Positions 7,379-14,463 of a stretch of 62,860 nt of DNA are shown here, one piece after another; the stretch's first letter is position 1; each line of letters opens with the position of its first letter. The DNA is from a virus. The stretch spans positions 1 to 62,860 of the IMG/VR virus record IMGVR_UViG_3300032282_002104; one strand, 5' to 3'. Made by a program: the position numbers and the translations under genes. The notes under the pieces are model-generated. The model saw only the letters and a list, made by a program, of their open reading frames with translations. It did not search any database and was not told where the DNA came from.

Positions 7379-8398
7379 TTATTTCATTTGTTTTGTAATA
7401 AGTTTCATAAACTCTGGTCTAAAAAGTCTAAGATAATTTTGCTCTAGTCTACCAGAGTTTTGGATAAAGATTTTTTTAAGATCTAATTTACTTAGTCGCA
7501 ATAATTCAGCATGTATGGCATAAGTTTTTGGTACAAACCCTTCTATTTTATCATAGCTATGATCTATGATATCATCAAACATATCAAATCCGAGATCTCG
7601 CATAAATTGTACAGCGCCAGTCTGCGCACACATTAAGAACATCTGTCTGCATAATAAAGGTTTTGTAGTTTTTTCAGTTAAAATAGGTGCATCACAATGC
7701 ACATACAAGTCTATAAAATCACAACTTGTTTCTGTAACTAAATTTATATAGGTATCAGTATAGGCTAAATGTGTTACACCATGATCGTTTTGTCCGCTAT
7801 ATCCATCCTCATACGGACTGTAAGGAACTAAATGCCTAATCTTACCAAAAATGTTTGCAATATGTGGATCATTGCATTTATTCATCATCCTATCTAGATT
7901 ATCATTATGTTGTTCAGGTGTAAGATCACTATACATAGCCTTACCCCAAAAACTTATGCAACTGTCTGTAAAATAATCAGCTTCATGAAACAGGCAAAAA
8001 TTCATTAGTCTATGTGGTTTTAATTCTCTGTTTAAACAACTAAATTTAAATCTTCGTTGAGCTTTAGGAGTAAAGTTAACTAATGGATAAACAGCCATAA
8101 ACCAAAATGGGCAATATATTATATCTGGATCAGTTTTGTACCAATAAGTAAAATCACAAGTTAATGCTTTAACATTAGTGTTTGTTTTTCTTATTTCCAT
8201 AAGAACGTCTAACCAAGGATCCTTTTCCACCATAATTGGATCATAACTAGCATCTACCCAGATTTCTGTGGCATTTGCAATTTCTTCTAGAGTTGGTGGT
8301 TGGACATTATTATTAGCTATACCTATAAAACTTTTAATGTCTGTGTTTAAAATATGATGCAAATTATTTGCTTCACAATATTTTTTTAGTCTGTACAT
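7379..8398 (-). CDS. Glycosyltransferase-like protein (339 aa)
   Basis: The C-terminal third carries the block LVTETSCDFIDLY...ILTEKTTKPLLCRQMFLM...MRDLGFDMFDDIIDHSYD (about residues 222-285). This strongly resembles the 'ETx ... TEKTxKPxxxxxPF ... LRxLGFxTF ... DESYD' region that I recall from glycosyltransferase-like proteins in marine phages. The N-terminal half, with IWVDASYDPIM and ALTCDFTYWYKTDPDIIYCPFW, would be a donor-binding Rossmann-like part. It starts one base after the stop of the upstream oxygenase (TAATATG), so translation is probably coupled. The substrate is unknown. Third gene of the desaturase operon. Confidence 0.6.
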   Translation of the reverse strand: MYRLKKYCEANNLHHILNTDIKSFIGIANNNVQPPTLEEIANATEIWVDASYDPIMVEKDPWLDVLMEIRKTNTNVKALTCDFTYWYKTDPDIIYCPFWFMAVYPLVNFTPKAQRRFKFSCLNRELKPHRLMNFCLFHEADYFTDSCISFWGKAMYSDLTPEQHNDNLDRMMNKCNDPHIANIFGKIRHLVPYSPYEDGYSGQNDHGVTHLAYTDTYINLVTETSCDFIDLYVHCDAPILTEKTTKPLLCRQMFLMCAQTGAVQFMRDLGFDMFDDIIDHSYDKIEGFVPKTYAIHAELLRLSKLDLKKIFIQNSGRLEQNYLRLFRPEFMKLITKQMK

Positions 8399-8399
8399 A

Positions 8400-8969
8400 T
8401 TAATTTCCGTAAATTAGATTAGGATGAGAATCGAACCATTGTTTTACTACATCGTATTCAGCACCAAAATGCATATTAAAAACTAATCTAAGTTCATTAT
8501 TTCGTACTCCATGAGGATTCTTTGTTGATAATAGCCAAGGTTGGTCAGTTATGCTAGGATAAGTAAACTCCTGATTTAAATATTTGACGTAAGTTTCAGC
8601 ATTGGTTGTATTAATAGGATAATTTAATGCTGTAGGATAGTGGTTAAAATCTGTATGTTCTGCTGCATTGCTATTAAGTACACTAATTAGCCAGGTTGGA
8701 TTAAGATCTGACATATCAGCTAACATTTTAGGTAACCAGGTTAAATGTTTTTCCAACAATTTACTGTGGACCATGAACCAATTTTCACTTATATGATGAT
8801 GTATAACGCTGCCATGGTTACCTAAATCATAAAATGTAGCGTTGCCATAGGGTCTAATTTCACTATGATGTGTTTTTGATTTTTCTATGATAGTGTTTAC
8901 CATAGTCACAACTTTTGACCAATCCTGGATAATTTTTAAATCCACAGGACTAACAGGGTTCTGATACAT
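8400..8969 (-). CDS. 2OG-Fe(II) oxygenase-like protein (189 aa)
   Basis: The arrangement EHTDFNHYPTALNYPINTT (His105, Asp107) and later NPHGVRNNELRLVFNMHF (His153, Arg156/Arg161) matches the HxD...H...R metal and 2-oxoglutarate site of the double-stranded beta-helix dioxygenases. It resembles aspartyl/asparaginyl-hydroxylase-like phage proteins in size and spacing. Substrate not predictable. Its ATG overlaps the stop of the desaturase (TAATG), and the next gene starts one base after its own stop, so the three are translationally coupled. An oxygen-dependent iron enzyme beside a di-iron desaturase suggests a shared lipid or surface modification, but that is inference. Confidence 0.6.
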   Translation of the reverse strand: MYQNPVSPVDLKIIQDWSKVVTMVNTIIEKSKTHHSEIRPYGNATFYDLGNHGSVIHHHISENWFMVHSKLLEKHLTWLPKMLADMSDLNPTWLISVLNSNAAEHTDFNHYPTALNYPINTTNAETYVKYLNQEFTYPSITDQPWLLSTKNPHGVRNNELRLVFNMHFGAEYDVVKQWFDSHPNLIYGN

Positions 8970-9820
8970 TATTTTTTAAACAGTAATTTAAAATGTGACC
9001 AGTAAGGATTGTTTGTTATATGCATGCCACCTTTGATTACTCTATCTGGATGCATGTTAGGTTTTAATTTGGGTAACTGAGTCCAGTGCAAGCTAGGAGT
9101 ATTATGATGTTCCTGGTGATAACCGGCGCCAAATCCTATAATGTTATACCAGCAACTATAAATTCCTATGCTATCCTGAGTTGTGTCACCTCTGCGATCT
9201 AATACTGTCCAGTGTTCTCCATAGCTGGTCGCATTGTTTAAAAAATGAGACATGAAATATACTAATGCCATGTAAATTCCATATCTAAAATCTAATACAA
9301 ATATACTTAAAAGATATAAATTAAAAGCCCATTGTTCACAAATGATTTTAGTTTTATTAACAGGTTTAGAATAATTAGGTATTTTTAACATACCAACAAA
9401 ACTATCCAGAGTTATTCTAATACAATAACTCCAAAAGTTTTCTATCTCTCCGTTTTTGCCATGTAAAAAAACTGACATAGGATCTTTAGTTGCACCGTCT
9501 ACAGGTTTGTCGTTTACATATATGTGATGTTTTAAATGACAGTATTTCCAAGCCTGATGTGGTATACTACCAATCATACTTAACCATATTTCATATATGA
9601 TGTTTGTAGTTTTGTTATTAAAAGTAGGCCAATGACTGTGATGGTGTAAAGGGCCGTTTAATAAATTTGTAATTAGCCAACCATGTACAGGTAAAAATAT
9701 TGCTAATATCCAAAAATTAATACCGAACCCTATTAGTAAAAATGGCAAACCAGCCATTAAAATGGTATAAAGTATTAGATATAAATCTTTCCAATTATAT
9801 TTGAATAAAGGCTTAGTCAT
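8969..9820 (-). CDS. Membrane fatty-acid desaturase (283 aa)
   Basis: An integral-membrane di-iron desaturase. The three histidine boxes are all present: HHHSH at 59-63, HLKHH at 95-99 and HQEHH at 235-239. Hydrophobic segments lie at about 12-55 and 165-195, giving the usual two membrane hairpins with the active site on the cytosolic side. Residues such as GPLHHHSHW and YHQEHHNTPSLHW fit acyl-lipid or acyl-CoA desaturase-type proteins. The ATG at 9820 is preferred over a TTG at 9850, because the TTG has no ribosome site. An AATAAATA late box ends 5 nt before the ATG. This is an auxiliary metabolic gene that could alter host membrane fluidity during infection; the substrate and position of the double bond are unknown. 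Confidence 0.88.
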   Translation of the reverse strand: MTKPLFKYNWKDLYLILYTILMAGLPFLLIGFGINFWILAIFLPVHGWLITNLLNGPLHHHSHWPTFNNKTTNIIYEIWLSMIGSIPHQAWKYCHLKHHIYVNDKPVDGATKDPMSVFLHGKNGEIENFWSYCIRITLDSFVGMLKIPNYSKPVNKTKIICEQWAFNLYLLSIFVLDFRYGIYMALVYFMSHFLNNATSYGEHWTVLDRRGDTTQDSIGIYSCWYNIIGFGAGYHQEHHNTPSLHWTQLPKLKPNMHPDRVIKGGMHITNNPYWSHFKLLFKK

Positions 9821-9825
9821 GCTTG

Positions 9826-9833
9826 TATTTATT
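9826..9833 (-). promoter_or_regulatory. Late box AATAAATA for the desaturase operon
   Basis: Minus-strand box followed by CAAGC and then ATG, so the predicted transcription start coincides with the AUG. Confidence 0.5.
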
Positions 9834-9862
9834 TTAAGTTTGGTAACCAAAAAATATCAATT

Positions 9863-9870
9863 ACTAAATA
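9863..9870 (+). promoter_or_regulatory. Late box ACTAAATA for the GIY-YIG-like gene
   Basis: Plus-strand box followed by TTCAG and then ATG at 9876. Divergent from, and mirror-image in spacing to, the desaturase box. Confidence 0.4.
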
Positions 9871-9875
9871 TTCAG

Positions 9876-10154
9876 ATGTTATACTACTACATTATGGTAG
9901 ATCCAGATAAGCCTAATAAATGTAAATTGGGCATAACTACTGATCCACTGAGCAGAATAAAAGCCTATAAAACGGCTGCACCAAACTGTTATTTTATGGA
10001 AACGTATACTATTCCACACAGAATGCACGAAAAACGGATTCTAGCGGTAGTTAAAAAGGTAGCTAAAGTTCAGAGTGAGTATGTGCATTGTACTCCACAT
10101 TTAATCAAAAATATAGTTGAAAGTTACTTTTTAGATAACGACATAAAATACTAA
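9876..10154 (+). CDS. GIY-YIG/T5orf172-like small protein (92 aa)
   Basis: The N-terminus LYYYIMVDPDKPNKCKLGITTDPLSRIKAY fits the two-strand plus 'KxGITxDPxxR' core of the T5orf172 branch of the GIY-YIG nuclease fold. A conserved His-Glu pair follows (PHRMHEKRIL, about residues 55-64), which corresponds to the later catalytic or structural helix. The upstream extension of the frame is hydrophobic and lies inside the divergent promoter region, so the ATG at 9876 is chosen; it keeps the YYI strand intact. It could be a small nuclease or a DNA-binding remnant of one. There is no visible homing context. Confidence 0.6.
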   Translation: MLYYYIMVDPDKPNKCKLGITTDPLSRIKAYKTAAPNCYFMETYTIPHRMHEKRILAVVKKVAKVQSEYVHCTPHLIKNIVESYFLDNDIKY

Positions 10155-10176
10155 ATTTTTACTGTAAAATATACAC

Positions 10177-10184
10177 TATAAATA
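10177..10184 (+). promoter_or_regulatory. Late promoter TATAAATA
   Basis: An exact consensus box with a 73-nt leader to the ATG at 10258. The leader holds a stable hairpin and an AGGAG site. Confidence 0.7.
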
Positions 10185-10206
10185 TTCATGCTCGTGTAGC
10201 AATCTT

Positions 10207-10225
10207 GTCCTGCATAGGGCGGGAC
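10207..10225 (+). promoter_or_regulatory. Leader hairpin GTCCTGC-ATAGG-GCGGGAC
   Basis: A seven-pair stem (one G-U) with a five-base loop in the 5' leader of the 10258 gene, 32 nt before the AUG. No U-tract follows, so it is not a terminator. It may protect the mRNA or bind a regulator. Confidence 0.55.
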
Positions 10226-10257
10226 TTGAACGACACACACATACACAGGAGAAAAAC

Positions 10258-10485
10258 ATGAGCAAAACACCTTACGAGATCCGTCTCGAACTTTTAACTT
10301 TGGCTAAAGAAATTCTTCAAGCGCCAATCTACGAAAAACGCAGTCAACTCAGCGACGAATATCATTCTAAGCTAACTGATGCTAACCGCGAAACTTTACC
10401 GTTCCCAACCGTACCTGATTTTCCGTCAACAACGGACATAATTAGCAAGGCTGAAGAACTTAATAAGTTTGTAAGCGGAAATTAA
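10258..10485 (+). CDS. Conserved small phage protein (75 aa)
   Basis: MSKTPYEIRLELLTLAKEIL followed by a helical, charged stretch and a Pro-rich segment (LPFPTVPDFPSTTD). I recall proteins starting 'MSKTPYEIRL' in marine T4-like phages, of unknown function. The gene is a complete late transcription unit of its own: exact TATAAATA promoter, structured 73-nt leader, strong AGGAG ribosome site and an intrinsic terminator 6 nt after the stop. That organisation suggests high late expression. Confidence 0.7.
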   Translation: MSKTPYEIRLELLTLAKEILQAPIYEKRSQLSDEYHSKLTDANRETLPFPTVPDFPSTTDIISKAEELNKFVSGN

Positions 10486-10490
10486 GAAGA

Positions 10491-10509
10491 AGCCCCGCAA
10501 GGGGCTTTT
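10491..10509 (+). terminator. Intrinsic terminator AGCCCC-GCAA-GGGGCTTTT
   Basis: A GC-rich stem with a GCAA loop followed by T4, just after the 10258-10485 stop. It may also act weakly on the convergent gene ending at 10508. Confidence 0.8.
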
Positions 10510-11365
10510 AAGTGAGCCTTAGGGCTTTCATGTTTTTAGCCGTAGTATCAGGATGTATGTCACCAGTTAAACTAGAACTGTATCTAGGATCATTTTTCTG
10601 ACTTGCGTTGGCTATGACGCCAACAGCTTCTTCTGGTGTTTGTACTTTAGCTAGTTGTGTTTGGCGGTGTTTTAACCCTGCCATATTAGGATTAATTCCT
10701 TTGGTTACTTGTTTTACTGTAGCCTTTTCAAAATCTTTAACTTTAGGTGCTACTCTGTTTTTCCAGAACCATTCTGCTACTTTAGCTGCAATTTCTGGTT
10801 GTGCTGCCAAATCTGGATTGTTCGCTAAATCTACGCCTATGGCCCTGCCTACTCTGGTATAATTATCCCGTCCAGTTAACTGTATGTAACCTCTGCCTTT
10901 AAATCGTTCACCATCACCTTTAACTTTATTGCCTAATATCTTAGCTTTGTTTTTGTTTTTTTCGTAACGATTTTTAAAATATTCTGGTGTTCCTCGTTCT
11001 ATCATACTAGTAAAGTTACGAGTTTCATGAGACATTTGTGATATAAAATGTTGTAATTCTGCACCTGACATACCAGCGTTAGTAGCGTGTTGAACCAGAT
11101 AAGTTTTTAATTCTTCAGGAGTACTTGGAGTGCGTACTTGTTGTGTTGGTTGTTGCACCTGAGGTTGGGCTTGTGATTGGGCTTGTGGTTGAACTTTTTG
11201 TATGCTTTGTGTAGGTTGTACGCCAGGAGTTATATCATAAGAAATATCTTTGTTCTTAGAACCAAATCCTCCCATAGCTAGACCACCTGCAACACCTAAT
11301 GCAGCTAGACCACTTTTCCAACCTTCGTCTAGGTCAGCTTCTGTAATAAATTCTGAAGCTCTCAT
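10508..11365 (-). CDS. GH19-domain protein with capsid-targeting-like N-terminus (285 aa)
   Basis: Residues 1-9 read MRASEFITE, closely resembling the T4 internal-protein propeptide MKTYQEFIAE that targets proteins into the prohead and is cut by gp21 after Glu. The predicted cut here is E9|A10. A Gly/Ala segment (18-35) and a Gln/Pro linker (45-80) follow, then a GH19 domain with SQMSHETRNF (Glu114) and RFKGRGYIQLTGRDNY (about 154-169). I infer a virion-packaged peptidoglycan hydrolase, distinct from the lysis enzyme at 6527. The start has no ribosome site of its own; the ATG overlaps the stop of a 17-codon cistron (ATGA), so translation is coupled. Confidence 0.75.
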   Translation of the reverse strand: MRASEFITEADLDEGWKSGLAALGVAGGLAMGGFGSKNKDISYDITPGVQPTQSIQKVQPQAQSQAQPQVQQPTQQVRTPSTPEELKTYLVQHATNAGMSGAELQHFISQMSHETRNFTSMIERGTPEYFKNRYEKNKNKAKILGNKVKGDGERFKGRGYIQLTGRDNYTRVGRAIGVDLANNPDLAAQPEIAAKVAEWFWKNRVAPKVKDFEKATVKQVTKGINPNMAGLKHRQTQLAKVQTPEEAVGVIANASQKNDPRYSSSLTGDIHPDTTAKNMKALRLT

Positions 11366-11415
11366 TTTTTAGGGTGTCTACCGCCACACTTTGGGCATTC
11401 GTCTTCTAGGTACAT
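11362..11415 (-). CDS. 17-residue zinc-knuckle-like peptide (MYLEDECPKCGGRHPKK)
   Basis: A short open frame with a GGAG ribosome site six bases before its ATG and an exact TATAAATA late promoter 16 nt upstream. The peptide contains C-P-K-C and a following His (Cx2C...H), as in half of a zinc ribbon, and a basic tail. Its TGA overlaps the ATG of the GH19 gene (ATGA), so it supplies the only ribosome-loading site for that gene. It may be a functional micropeptide or simply a translational coupler. Confidence 0.6.
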   Translation of the reverse strand: MYLEDECPKCGGRHPKK

Positions 11416-11431
11416 TTTAATCTCCATGTAT

Positions 11432-11439
11432 TATTTATA
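11432..11439 (-). promoter_or_regulatory. Late promoter TATAAATA (minus strand)
   Basis: An exact late box located immediately behind the gp23 terminator and 16 nt before the 17-codon cistron. Confidence 0.75.
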
Positions 11440-11445
11440 GTCAAC

Positions 11446-11469
11446 AAAAAACCCCTTGCGGGGTTTTTT
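11446..11469 (-). terminator. Intrinsic terminator after gp23
   Basis: On the minus strand AAAACCCC-GCAA-GGGGTTTTTT: an eight-pair stem with a GCAA loop and a T6 tract, about 35 nt after the gp23 stop. It is symmetrical enough to work on both strands. Confidence 0.88.
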
Positions 11470-11500
11470 GACCTTCCCATCCCTGGGTAATATTCTCGGA

Positions 11501-12679
11501 TTAAGAGAATGCTAGGTTTTGTACGTCGATCTCACCAACATAATCTCCAGCATTACCAAGAGATGATGATGTGTTAGTTAGCTCAATGTAACCATATCTG
11601 GTCATAAAGCCAACTACTGGTTCGAAGGTGCTTGGATCTAGAACAACACCGCTGCTCATCAATGGAACGTATGGGCAGTAGAATGCTGCTGCATCTGCTT
11701 CGCTTGAACCTTTGTAACCAACTAGTACTGCTTTGTCGTCGGCAGCATAGCTGTCAACGTATACACGCATAGCACCGTTTAGTGTACCAACAAACTTGGT
11801 GTTTGTTGGAGCCTCGAAAGTACCTTCAGTGGTACGAGCGAATGCTGAGGTGGTTGCGCTCTGCAGAACAGTTAATGCAGCTGAGCTAACAACAGCCCAG
11901 TTACCAGCGCCACGACGTGTACGCTGAGCAATCTTGTTTGCAGTACGGTTGATTAGAACTGCCAAAGCGGCATGCTCGTCACCAACGAATGTAGCGGTAC
12001 CAGAAACTGATGATTGGTCGTAGGTGAACTCGGTTGCTGCTAGACTACGCAAGCTACCTAGAACTTCCTGATCGATTTCAGCGGTAATTTCTTGTGCCAA
12101 TGCTGCCATGATTTCGGCTTCAACATCAAGGCCGTGCATAGCTTGTGCATCCTGAGCAGCTTCGAATGTCCAGCGAGCTGATAGCTTGCGGGTCTTAGCT
12201 TCTACAACTTGCTTTAGGATTTGCACGTTGATCTTACGACCTGGTGAACCTTCTAAAGCGGCTGTGCTATTAGCACGAGCAGTTGTGCTATCGCCAGAAT
12301 AAGCAGTAGCAATTTTGAATGGGCTTAGTGCTTCTTCACCGGCTGTTACGTCGGTGTCGTATGCACTGGTATCATTCAATGTTTCTGCATAACGAACACG
12401 CAGAGTGTGGATCTGTGCAACAGGTCCGGTCATTGGCTGAACGCCAACGATCTCGTTAGCAATTACTGTTGGCATTACACGACGGATTACTGGAAGAATA
12501 ACGCGATTTAAGCTAGCAACGTTTCCTGCGGAAGTTGCGCCAGCTGATGCGGTTTCTACCAAGTGTCTTTTGGTGTTTTCCAAAATAATTGCCATTGTTG
12601 TGCGACGTGAACCATTAAGACCTTCTAACAGGGCTTCCTTGGTTTCGCCCCAACGGCTTTCAAGTAGTTGTTGTGTCAT
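11501..12679 (-). CDS. gp23: Major capsid protein gp23
   Basis: T4 gp23-type capsomer protein (392 residues, shorter than T4's 521, as in several marine T4-like phages). The N-terminal delta region (MTQQLLESRWGETKEALLEG ... MAIILENTKRHLVETASAG) precedes the HK97-fold body, with VILPVIRRVMPTVIANEIVGVQPMTGP at about 60-86 typical of gp23. A gp21-type cleavage after the Glu of HLVE (about residue 42) would release the mature N-terminus. Strong AAGGAG ribosome site. It is the last gene of the gp20-67-core-21-22-23 series on the minus strand and is followed by a strong terminator. Confidence 0.95.
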   Translation of the reverse strand: MTQQLLESRWGETKEALLEGLNGSRRTTMAIILENTKRHLVETASAGATSAGNVASLNRVILPVIRRVMPTVIANEIVGVQPMTGPVAQIHTLRVRYAETLNDTSAYDTDVTAGEEALSPFKIATAYSGDSTTARANSTAALEGSPGRKINVQILKQVVEAKTRKLSARWTFEAAQDAQAMHGLDVEAEIMAALAQEITAEIDQEVLGSLRSLAATEFTYDQSSVSGTATFVGDEHAALAVLINRTANKIAQRTRRGAGNWAVVSSAALTVLQSATTSAFARTTEGTFEAPTNTKFVGTLNGAMRVYVDSYAADDKAVLVGYKGSSEADAAAFYCPYVPLMSSGVVLDPSTFEPVVGFMTRYGYIELTNTSSSLGNAGDYVGEIDVQNLAFS

Positions 12680-12703
12680 TTTTTTACTATCTCCTTAGTT
12701 TTA

Positions 12704-13804
12704 TTACTTAAGCCCTGCTAGACGTTTGATGTCCACGACATTATTGTCATTTGTCTCAACCGCGGTTGCAGTTTTATCACCGGTGCGTTCAACTCTGCTC
12801 TCTGCTAGTACAGATTTGCCTGTGGCAACCTGACTTGGCTTGGCATTGTTCAACACGGCTGGTAGATACTTGTCAAATGCAGACTTTAGCTTAGGTGTCT
12901 GCACGTTCTCTAAAAGCTCACGCATTAGATTAGCTTTGTCCTTGGTTAGTGTGGTGCAAAGTTCATCCACAGTCTTTTGACGAGTTACATTTTCAGTAAT
13001 CATCTTAATTTCTGTATCTTTGCTTTCTACTAACTTAGATTTTTCAACTGCTTCTGCTTTAGCTTCTGCAATTACTTGTTCCTTAGCTTCTAATACTGAG
13101 CGCAATTTCTTGATCTCTGCATTTTCGTTAAGGTGTGTGATTGCAAACTCTGAAGCAAATGCTTCGAAAATTCTACGGCCAAACATATTCTCACGAGCTT
13201 CTTTGATGTCAGTTTTGAACTGTTTGAGTTCAGCTTTGAGGTTTGTGGCTACTGATTCCTTAATCATTGCAGCACTACGTTTGATCATGTTCTTCTGAAC
13301 ACTCTCTAGTGTAGTTTTTGCATTGGCAAGCAGTTTAACTTTAGTCTCAGCCAATTCTTTCTTGTCCTGACCAAAGTCCTTGATTTCCTCAGCCAGTTGA
13401 CGAATAACAAACTTGTTCAATTTTTCAATTGCTTCTGTTTGTGTCTTACGATCTGATCTGAGTTCAACAATTTCTTCTGCTAGCTTGTTTGTTAGGAACT
13501 GGTTAAACTTGCGGCCGGTTTCTGAAACATGTTGTTTAAATGCAACACGGTCTTCAGATAGCTTACGCTTTTCTTCCGCAAATTCTACTAGTTCTGTCTT
13601 AAGGCTTTCAGTGACCATTTTGTCCAAAGCTTCAACCATTACAGATTTATCATGTTCATAACGGCGAGCAAACTCTTCACGCAATTCAGCTTTCGCTGCA
13701 TCACGAGCTTCACTTAGCTTAACATCCCAGGCTTCCTGGATTGCACGCTTAGTGTCTTCGTTCACAATACCGCTATCGATTAATGGCTTGATAGCTTCTA
13801 ACAT
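12704..13804 (-). CDS. gp22: Prohead core scaffold protein gp22
   Basis: A 366-residue, highly charged, almost wholly helical protein (Lys/Glu/Ala-rich coiled coil from about 20 to 270), lying between the protease and the major capsid gene exactly as gp22 does in T4. It starts MLEAIKPLIDSGIVNEDTKRAIQEAWD with an AAGGAGAA ribosome site. The many L/V-x-E sites suit degradation by gp21 during maturation. Assignment rests on position and coiled-coil character together with the recognisable N-terminus. Confidence 0.88.
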   Translation of the reverse strand: MLEAIKPLIDSGIVNEDTKRAIQEAWDVKLSEARDAAKAELREEFARRYEHDKSVMVEALDKMVTESLKTELVEFAEEKRKLSEDRVAFKQHVSETGRKFNQFLTNKLAEEIVELRSDRKTQTEAIEKLNKFVIRQLAEEIKDFGQDKKELAETKVKLLANAKTTLESVQKNMIKRSAAMIKESVATNLKAELKQFKTDIKEARENMFGRRIFEAFASEFAITHLNENAEIKKLRSVLEAKEQVIAEAKAEAVEKSKLVESKDTEIKMITENVTRQKTVDELCTTLTKDKANLMRELLENVQTPKLKSAFDKYLPAVLNNAKPSQVATGKSVLAESRVERTGDKTATAVETNDNNVVDIKRLAGLK

Positions 13805-13816
13805 TAAATGTTCTCC

Positions 13817-14455
13817 TTAAATTTTTAGATCTTTGATAAGTCTCAACACTGAGTCTTGCAAATATCTCTGTACCTTTGAATCGACGCTGGCTTGTCCGGA
13901 TTTCTCCTTTAAAACCTCGAGTACTCTGTGTCCGTTCTTCATGTTCAAAAGCCCTTCATATATTGGCTTAGGAAATGCATTAGGGGCACTAGGTTGCGCC
14001 ACTACATCTACCGTAATAATCTCAAAATCTGAAACTTCACCGGTTCCTTCATTTACATTACCGGATCCTCTGGAACTAACACCTAACTTCACACCACCTT
14101 GAAGCATGGTCTGAACTAAATTACCCATAGGAGTTTTTAAAATTTTAAGTTTACCAAAACCGTTAGGACCGTCCATCCACATGTTATCAATCATGAGACA
14201 AACACGATCCAGGTTAATTTTTAGATCATCAGGATGGTCAACTTCACCTAAAACTGAATATCCTTTTTTGATCTGTTCGTTAATAGCATCGACTGCGATT
14301 TTTATCTGAACTACAGGATATACTCGATCGTTTTGATTACGAACGCCACCCTGAATACAGATGCCCTTTAAATAAAGATCCTTTCCTTCGCCAGTGCTCT
14401 CAGTTACGATCTGAGCCTGGTCAAAGGAAAGGGATTCTCTCAGTAATACAGTCAT
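13817..14455 (-). CDS. gp21: Prohead maturation protease gp21
   Basis: A serine protease of the T4 gp21/herpes assemblin type. The catalytic His lies in LGEVDHPDD (His74) and the Ser in LGVSSRGSG (Ser127/128), with VRNQNDRVYP near residue 40 as in the family. It cuts the scaffold, gp23 and internal proteins after L/I-x-E sites. At 212 residues it is of normal length. The ATG lies 8 nt after the stop of the acidic core gene without a clear ribosome site, suggesting coupled translation. It is upstream of gp22 and gp23 in the same transcript. Confidence 0.93.
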   Translation of the reverse strand: MTVLLRESLSFDQAQIVTESTGEGKDLYLKGICIQGGVRNQNDRVYPVVQIKIAVDAINEQIKKGYSVLGEVDHPDDLKINLDRVCLMIDNMWMDGPNGFGKLKILKTPMGNLVQTMLQGGVKLGVSSRGSGNVNEGTGEVSDFEIITVDVVAQPSAPNAFPKPIYEGLLNMKNGHRVLEVLKEKSGQASVDSKVQRYLQDSVLRLIKDLKI

Positions 14456-14463
14456 GCTACTGA

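Noticed and set aside
9876-10154. Homing endonuclease with intron
   Set aside because: Neighbouring genes are intact, no intron-like sequence is visible, and the protein is very short.
11446-11469. Attachment site or small inverted-repeat element
   Set aside because: Stem with GCAA loop and T-tracts is a standard intrinsic terminator.
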